DNA of 64,000 bases from Maniola hyperantus (Eukaryota > Arthropoda > Insecta > Lepidoptera > Nymphalidae): the NCBI RefSeq assembly GCF_902806685.2, contig NC_048546.1, forward strand, positions 9,442,534-9,506,533, read 5' to 3'. The position numbers were made by a program, and so were the translations under genes. Position 1 is the first letter of the stretch; every line of letters begins with the position of its first letter. Below are positions 57,624-64,000 of the stretch, in pieces. Below the pieces are notes generated by a model that saw nothing but the letters and a program-made list of their open reading frames with translations, did not search any database and was not told where the DNA came from.

Positions 57624-57865
57624 TGGCGCAGTGGCGTGCGCTGTGGTCTAATATTTAATCTGGTTCTGAGTTCAAATTCAGACTATAGCAAAAAAAAAAT
57701 TACTAAAGCTTGAGAAGGTCTTGGCCAGGCTTCCTATTATAAATTCCTAAAAGGCCGGCAACGCATCGGCGGTTCCTTTGGTGCTGCAAATGTTCATGGG
57801 CGGCGGTAATCACTTAACATCAGGTGACCCGCCTGCTCGCTATATCTATTTTAAAAAAAAGGCTT
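57624..57865 (+). mobile_element. Chimeric SINE: family-3-like head, LINE-like 3' end
   Basis: Head 'cttcctggcgcagtggcgtg' and 'tctgagttcaaattcag' (tRNA-like). The body differs from family 3: 'taaaaggccggcaacgcatc', 'ttcatgggcggcggtaatca', 'catcaggtgacccgcctgct', then an A run. This tail is a common lepidopteran LINE/SINE 3' end. Confidence 0.65.
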
Positions 57866-58439
57866 GTAACTGAACCGCAGACATATCAGTTTTATAGTAT
57901 TTAAATGAATTTTCTTTATCATTTTAATGAAGCAATAAAGGAAACACAACTCTAGCAGTTCCAGTATTCGCACAGTTCACAATGTTCACCATGCACTTGA
58001 TAAACAAATTACTTCAATAAAATACAATAAAGGCGGTATTACCTTAATATTCCGAATGTCTTCGTAATGACCGTATATATCTTTTTAATGAACTAGTAGC
58101 CTGCGTTTGCTATGCGAAAACGGGCTTCCGTAGCAACTCTCTAATATATGGTTCGTCTTATAAATACCGGGGTCTCTACTCTTTTAAAATATACGTAAAA
58201 CGAACGAATTCCACCATAAAAATGAACAGTTTTATTACTTTGTGAAAATTTAAATGTATTGGGTTAATATTTAGAAGTGGTTGAATATAAATTTTATAAT
58301 GTAAGAAAAGGTTAAAAAAATATGCGGCAATTCTTCCTTTTATTTAATTAGCCTTAAATTAAAACACATGAACTCGAGTCTAGTTATGTTGACTAGGTAG
58401 GCCTTTAAGAAAGCTCTGAGAGAGAAAGCTCAATTAGAG

Positions 58440-58515
58440 AGGAATGATTAGTACCTACTCCAAGCATAGTTCTCTTCAGTTGAGATACGTGATCAAATCA
58501 GAAAGGAAGAGACAG
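58440..58515 (+). pseudogene. Small RTE-like LINE fragment
   Basis: 'tccaagcatagttctcttca', 'gttgagatacgtgatcaaat', 'cagaaaggaagagac' match the start of the block seen at 36000 and the end of the reverse copy near 50760. Confidence 0.5.
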
Positions 58516-58872
58516 TACTAGTCAATTCATCAAGTACCGGTCAATGCGTATTGTGTCCATACGCTGTTCCCGCATTACGGAAACATGCTTTGATGTTTGT
58601 ATGAAAAATCACAAAAGTGGGAAGCCGGCCAATGCTAGCCACGTGTGACATTAAGTCATTGTGTACTATATCGAAAGCACATAGCTCGAATGACCAATTT
58701 GCATTCTAATATTTCGATTCCTTAAAATACCGAATGCATAATATCAATTTAAAATATATAACATAATCACGTAATTATTATCAAAGAAGAGGCAATTCTT
58801 GTGGCTTTACCTGAATATAATAACAGTGGTGCAGCGTAGGTACCTATGGAGTAAAAGTTAACACGATAATGA

Positions 58873-59556
58873 GTGGTGTAGCGAGCAGGCACGCTAGTTT
58901 GAAATGCCTCGCGGCTCACGGCGTTTCTTTCAACACGTAGCAAATTGTGTGTTTAATGCTTAACGCTTGCCATCAAAGCCTCAGAGGTGCCTGAGTGAAC
59001 CAGAAGGGATTTCAAATTCGCAATCGTGCTTCTTTGAGCCTGGTACTCATATGTGGTCTGTGAAGGTGACGTTACACGCTGCGTGATTGAACAAGCAATG
59101 AGTGGGTAGCGAGCTGGCATGCTAGTTTGAAATGCCTCGCGGCTCACGGCATTTCTTTCAAAACGTAGCAAATTGTGTGTTTAATGCTTAACGCTTGCCA
59201 TCAAAGCTTCAGAGGTGCCTGAGTGGGCCAGAAGGGATTTCAAATTCGCAATCGTGTTTCTTTCAGCCTGGTACTCATATGTGGTCTGTGAAGGTGACGT
59301 TACACGCTGCGTGATTGAACAAGCAATGAGTGGGTAGCGAGCTGGCATGTTATTTGAAATGCCTCGCGGCTCACGGCATTTCTTTCAAAACGTAGCAAAT
59401 TGTGTGTTTAATGCTTAACGCTTGCCATCAAAGCCTCAGAGGTGCCTGAGTGGGCCAGAAGGGATTTCAAATTCGCAATCGTGTTTCTTTGAGTCTGGTG
59501 CTCATATGCGGGCTGTGAGGGTGACGATACATGGTGCGTGAATGAACGAGCGTCAT
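58873..59556. repeat. Three-copy tandem repeat, 228-bp unit, with - strand open frames
   Basis: Units recur exactly every 228 bases (GAGC at 58883, 59111, 59339). On the - strand each unit reads TIANLKSLL-x-HSGTSEALMA-SVKH then stop (copies 1 and 3 complete). Copy 3 has a 1-base deletion in 'caaactagcatg' that shifts the frame. Several changes between copies alter amino acids. No known protein is recognised. Confidence 0.88.
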
Positions 59557-59656
59557 CTAAATTTGTTCTCGCCAAAAAACACGCCATGTGAAAGACACCC
59601 TGGTATATACAGTAAAGATGAGAACAAGAACAAATATACTTAGTGCAATATATGCA

Positions 59657-59735
59657 ATCATCATCATCATGATCAACCCATCGCCGGCTCACTACAGAGC
59701 ACAGGTCTCCTCTCAGAGTGAGAAGGGTTTTGAGT
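59657..59735 (-). mobile_element. Tail fragment of SINE family 2
   Basis: 'atcatcatcatcatgatcaa' to 'tctcagagtgagaagggttt'. It borders the GACT-microsatellite element at 59755. Confidence 0.8.
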
Positions 59736-59754
59736 AAGGTGCATTAATCTAAAT

Positions 59755-60013
59755 ATGTAAAAGGAAATGGTGACTGACTGACTGACTGACTGACTGACTG
59801 ACTGACTGACTGACTGACTGACTGACTGACTGATCTATCAACGCTGGACGGAAACTACTGGACGGAACGGGCTGAAATTTGGCATGCAGGTAGCTATTAT
59901 GACGTAGGCATCCGCTAAGAAAGGATTTTTGAAAATTCAATCCCTAAGGGGGTGAAATAGGGGTTTGAAATTTGTGTAGTCCACGCGAACGAAGTCGCGA
60001 GCATAAGCTAGTT
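59755..60013 (+). mobile_element. GACT-microsatellite element, full length
   Basis: (GACT)n of about 60 bases, then 'gatctatcaacgctggacgg', 'attatgacgtaggcatccgc', 'gtgaaataggggtttgaaat', ending 'cgcgaacgaagtcgcgagca' and 'taagctagt'. Confidence 0.85.
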
Positions 60014-60524
60014 AATTATACAATGAAGTGGTAGTTACTTCGTTACTACAGTCGCCTGTATCTAGCATATCTTACAGCACAGCATTTTAAAATAAGTTCA
60101 GTGTCTAGGGCAGTTTTTCAAATGGTTTAGACCCCGGACTTACCCCATATTCTTTAAACCTTTTCCTGTTTTTATGAGACTTTCACGTTCTACTCTACAG
60201 GATGCATGAAGTTAAGCGGTTAGCTAGACCGCAGCCACAGTTTGCATGTGAGTACTAGGCCCTATACCATTTAGCCAAGGGCCAAACATGTTACTTGTTT
60301 TGTGTGAAGACTGAGGCCATCTATAAAGCGTTGGGTGGAAGGAGAATATTACAAAGATAGGAGTAACGTCTCGTGAAGGCTTATCTTGAATTACTCCAAC
60401 ATTGTACGGTTCTTTGGAGAAAATTGGCTTCTTATAAACGTTGGGATATACAATTTATGGATGGCTTGCCTACGTAGCCTAGTATTATTTTGTTCTACCA
60501 TAAATGATCTATATAAGTAAACTA

Positions 60525-60722
60525 GCTTATGTTCGCGACATCGTCCGCGTGGACTACTCAAATTTCAAACCCCTATTAATTCACCCCCTTAAGGGTGGAA
60601 TTTTTAAAAATCCTTTCCCTCCCAGTTATCCCTCCAGTAGTTTGATCTGTGCTTTGATAGATCAGTCAGTCAGTCAGTCAGTCAGTTAGTCAGTCAGTCA
60701 CCTTTTCCTTCTATATATTTAT
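60525..60722 (-). mobile_element. GACT-microsatellite element, reverse copy
   Basis: 'actagcttatgttcgcgaca', 'ggactactcaaatttcaaac', 'gatagatcagtcagtcagtc' and '(CAGT)n'. Opposite in orientation to the copy at 59755, about 510 bases away. Confidence 0.85.
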
Positions 60723-60960
60723 ATGACTGACTTATCAACACCAAAATGGCTGGTGCTAGATGAAAAGCTGGAACAGTCACTTGGCTAAATGTTGTAAGTA
60801 TTTGTTTTAAAGTGAGAATTTTTTTACTCTAGTGCTGATTACATATTATTACAACAGAGCGAAGCAGATGGTGAATTTTTCTACATTCATTCATTCGTCT
60901 CGCGTCACAACCAAGTTGATTTTTTCTTTTTCTTATCTTGTTAGATTCAATGATTATTAT

Positions 60961-61165
60961 GTCACCATCATCATAAACCATCGCCGGCTCACTACTGAAC
61001 ACGAGTCTCCTCTCAGAATGAGAAGGATTTAGGCCATAGTCCACTACGCTAACCAAGTGCTGGCAGATATCACACACCTTTGAGAAGATAATGGAGATTT
61101 CTCCAGCATGCAGGTTTCCTCACGATAGTTTCCTTTATCGTTAAAGTAAGTGGTATTTATTTACT
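60961..61165 (-). mobile_element. tRNA-derived SINE, family 2, lacking its tRNA head
   Basis: 'accatcatcataaaccatcg', 'ctcagaatgagaaggattta', 'catgcaggtttcctcacgat', 'cgttaaagtaagtgg'. Confidence 0.8.
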
Positions 61166-61200
61166 TAAAACACACATTACTCCGTAAAAATAGAGATAGA

Positions 61201-61363
61201 TATAGTACGCGACAGGCTGAGATGGCAATCGGGGTATGAGGCAGGGGGCCGTCCCGCACACCTGCACGTTAGACGTCACCCGCGCTCACCCGCACCGGGG
61301 CTGTGTCTATGACTGTGTGTGTGTCCCTCCCGATTGACATTTCGACCTGTCGCGCACTATAGG
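61201..61363. mobile_element. GC-rich palindromic element, full length
   Basis: 'tatagtacgcgacaggctga' left, 'catttcgacctgtcgcgcac' right, with 'tata' outside both ends. Confidence 0.87.
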
Positions 61364-62070
61364 TAGGCGTCAATGCTTGCATGGACTGTTTTCAATGGTT
61401 AAAAAGGTACATAGTGAGGTCGCGACTCGCGAGCAATTGCTATTTAAAAAAAACATATCGTGTTGCGATTTCTAGTATCAAAGCTATATATGGTAAATTC
61501 TTCAAAAGGACGTGGCGGCACGTGCTTTGAACTGCATTGGAATAAAAAAATGGCACTAACGAGCGAGCGTAACCCTTGCGATAAATAACCGTTTACTGGC
61601 CCATTCGACTACGGTAGTGAAAAATTGAACGCTGTACCTTTTTGCCTATACTGAAATAGCTTTTGGCGTACAAATGTTTCAGTACTCAAAACTTCCGGTA
61701 GAGTACGGTGACCACCAACGGCCAAGGTGCGCGTATCCGATTTATTGTTCTTGTATACTGCCGATTAGAGCTTTCATCTACTTGCTTAAATAATTTTAGG
61801 TCTAAATACCTAAAAATTTAATATTAAGGAATTAATGAACTAGAGAGGCGTGTGCCAGACCTTCGTTATTTTATAAAAGCTGAAAGTTTATCTGCGTGTT
61901 GTCCCCAACACAGGGAGGAACGATCAGCCACTATGAATTTTGGGTCATAGTGGCTTTGGGTGATAACAGGTAATAAAGGTGTAAGAAATCTTACGTCAAA
62001 GTATAAGGTCTAATTTTTTATATTTCTTCTGAAAGTACCTATTAGAAATCACGTCATGCACTGCCAGACA
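61364..62070. other. No gene seen
   Basis: Unique sequence between two fold-back elements; no protein-like frame. Confidence 0.5.
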
Positions 62071-62226
62071 CTTATGCTGATATTTATAGAGCGCACTTTG
62101 ACTTTGCTCAGACTTAAGTTTGAGTTAAAACGAGACAGATTTATGTGGGAGATATACATCTGTCACGTTTTAACTCTGTCTTAAGTCTAAGTAAAGTCAG
62201 AGTGCGTTCTATAGATTTCACCCTTA
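62071..62226. mobile_element. Second fold-back family, full copy
   Basis: 'tatagagcgcactttgactt' left, 'cagagtgcgttctatagatt' right, centre 'gggagatatacatctgtcac'. Confidence 0.85.
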
Positions 62227-63014
62227 GTGTCGTAGCAATCCCCTGCCAGACACCCTTAAAGCTTAGAGTCTGGCTAACGAATACGAAGGGACTGGAAAAA
62301 CGCGGCATATTTAAGAAATTGGTATGGCAGCTTTGAAATTAGTATGACAGACCTGGAATAATCTAATTTGAGAGAACAGAAACAAAAATAAGTAATTGTA
62401 AAGTTCAAATTAGGTTTTTCCAGGTCTCTAACTCTGATATTAAAGACCGTTATCAATATTTTCACTTAAGTGATAGTAAAAATGTGCTTTCACAGCATAA
62501 ACAGTCGGTAACTAGAATATCAATGTTAAGAATCTTGATTTTTTTAATGATGACTAATTTTAGTTTAGAAATTTTTATTCCCAATCCAAAAATGTACGGA
62601 TCGTGATAAAAAATACCGATCAGTATCGCATGTAATTAAAGCAATTCAAGAATTCTACCATAATGTTATAGCAGTTCCATCTGTCAGCGCCGTTTGTAAT
62701 ATATTACTGACATAAAGTTCAGAGATTTTGGTTGATATCATTTGTCGAATTCTTGGTTTCCGCTCGAGGGGTCCTCCTACCTCTGAGGTCTAATAAAATG
62801 TAGAAAAATTACAGAGATAAGGCCAGACCGAGATCAATCACTGCCAACTTATATAGTTTTAAATTTGAATTTATGTATTAGGTGTAAACAAAATACATAC
62901 TGGCTATAAAAAATAATCTTGCTATAAGTCTTGCTGAGAATCGAAGCCATAATGGCTAAACAAAGAAAAAACAATTATTTCTATACACTGTTTTTAAAGT
63001 ATGATAAGCAAAAT
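62227..63014. other. No gene seen
   Basis: AT-rich unique sequence. Confidence 0.5.
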
Positions 63015-63830
63015 TAATAGACTATTGATTAAACAGACGTTAACTTCGAAAAAATATTTTTACTTTCACTAGGTATTGAGGTTGATATGATCACCTAAGG
63101 CGTGCCAAATTACATCGACGCGTTTTGGCTTAATTTGGCGCGCCTTAAGTGGGCGTGAGGCTTTATTCCTCTTTCAAAAGCAATACCAATGTGGGCATTT
63201 ATTTGAGCCCTTTGAGAGATACAAAAGGGAGAAGCTTCATTTAGGTACGCTAAAGCACCGCAACAGTGCCTAACATTCGATTAATTTTTTAATTTTTCTC
63301 TCCGTAAGAACCATCCTCGTACTTCAAGGAATATTATAAAAAAAAGAATTAGCGAAATCGGTTCAGCTGTTCTCGAGATTTGAGATCAGCAACACATTTA
63401 GCGATTCATTTTTATATATAGAAGATGTAGTAAGAATCGTCGGTAGACAATCGTATCGTTATTTTCTGGAAGGTACTAATAATTAATATTCGTGGCAATA
63501 TACTTTATATCAAGCAAAATAAAGAGAGACTATTGATTAAACATACGTTGACTTAGGAAAAATATTTTGACATGACCACCTTTTTTTTTTGGACGTCAAG
63601 CTTTATTCCCCTTTCGAAAGCAATTCTAATATAACCATTAGTTTGAGTTCTTTGAAAGAATCCTAAACCAAAGCCTGAAGGTTCATTTATGCTAGAGGAA
63701 CACAGTGCGACATTGCGGCATTCCGCAAGGCCAAAATAATGTAGTATAGATATAAGAATCGTCAGCGGAATATCGTACCGTTATTTCCTGGAAGATACTA
63801 ATAAATATTTTGTGGTAATATTCCATATTT
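63015..63830 (+). repeat. Diverged direct duplication
   Basis: 'agactattgattaaacagac' (63020) and 'agactattgattaaacatac' (63527) start related stretches that share 'ggctttattcctctttc' versus 'agctttattcccctttc'. A second shared block, 'agaatcgtcggtagacaatc' versus 'agaatcgtcagcggaatatc', follows at 63434 and 63752. Likely two copies of an unnamed element. Confidence 0.65.
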
Positions 63831-64000
63831 TCTACAACACGATGTTGGATCGGCATAAAATGAACTGCCGCGTGCTGCTTATGGCCGCAAAACTAGTGTT
63901 TCCATTTTATAGCATGCCGCATTGTCGCATGTTCTTGTTCCGGTGTAAAATAGCCTTAATTTAATTTACTGAATTTTCTGTATAGCTGTATAGATACTTA

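Overview
The window is AT-rich nuclear DNA from a moth or butterfly. The evidence is its repeat content: non-autonomous elements of the kind described in Lepidoptera as Lep1-like Helitrons (the 'cgcgacttcgtccgcgtgg' motif with GTCT or GTTT microsatellites), three tRNA-derived SINE families, and 3' ends of lepidopteran non-LTR retrotransposons. Species cannot be named from sequence alone. Most of the 64 kb is intronic or intergenic DNA loaded with small, mostly dead mobile elements.

Host genes. The only host protein-coding genes I can support lie at 52,142-55,991 on the + strand. They are two tandem three-exon genes, each encoding a secreted protein with two Ly6/uPAR-type three-finger domains. 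All four domains are cut by a phase-2 intron at the equivalent position. The first protein ends in a hydrophobic tail suggesting a GPI anchor. The second has a long Ser/Thr/Asn/Glu-rich spacer, no tail, and a furin-like site between its domains. Only 132 bases separate stop and start.

Large mobile elements. (1) At 19,973-25,293 a 5.3-kb unit is bounded by two 1,255-bp direct repeats that look identical (LTRs, TG...CA, with a possible tRNA-Leu primer-binding site). It contains no recognisable gag or pol, only a decayed jockey/CR1-type LINE and a 67-70-bp tandem array. (2) At about 42,428-45,440 on the - strand there is a nearly complete non-LTR retrotransposon: C2H2 zinc finger, YLDD reverse transcriptase, Cys/His motif and C-terminal PD-(D/E)XK-like nuclease. 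It is broken by one in-frame stop and one frameshift. Three 5'-truncated relatives lie at 19.8, 29.3 and 50.3 kb, and the 19.8-kb one forms the left flank of the LTR element.

Small elements. There are six copies of a GC-rich palindromic element, three of a second fold-back family and several other inverted-repeat elements. SINEs, Lep1-like copies and GACT-microsatellite elements are also scattered through the window, together with 3' ends of LINEs. Two nested insertions (39.8 kb and 48.6 kb) give relative ages. Short tandem duplications sit at 2.4, 23.4, 40.9, 46.3, 58.9 and 63.0 kb. The long unique stretches (about 9.8-15.2, 29.5-33.9, 34.2-38.2, 50.8-52.1 and 55.9-57.6 kb) hold no gene I can recognise. 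They may be introns or regulatory DNA of a gene whose exons lie outside.
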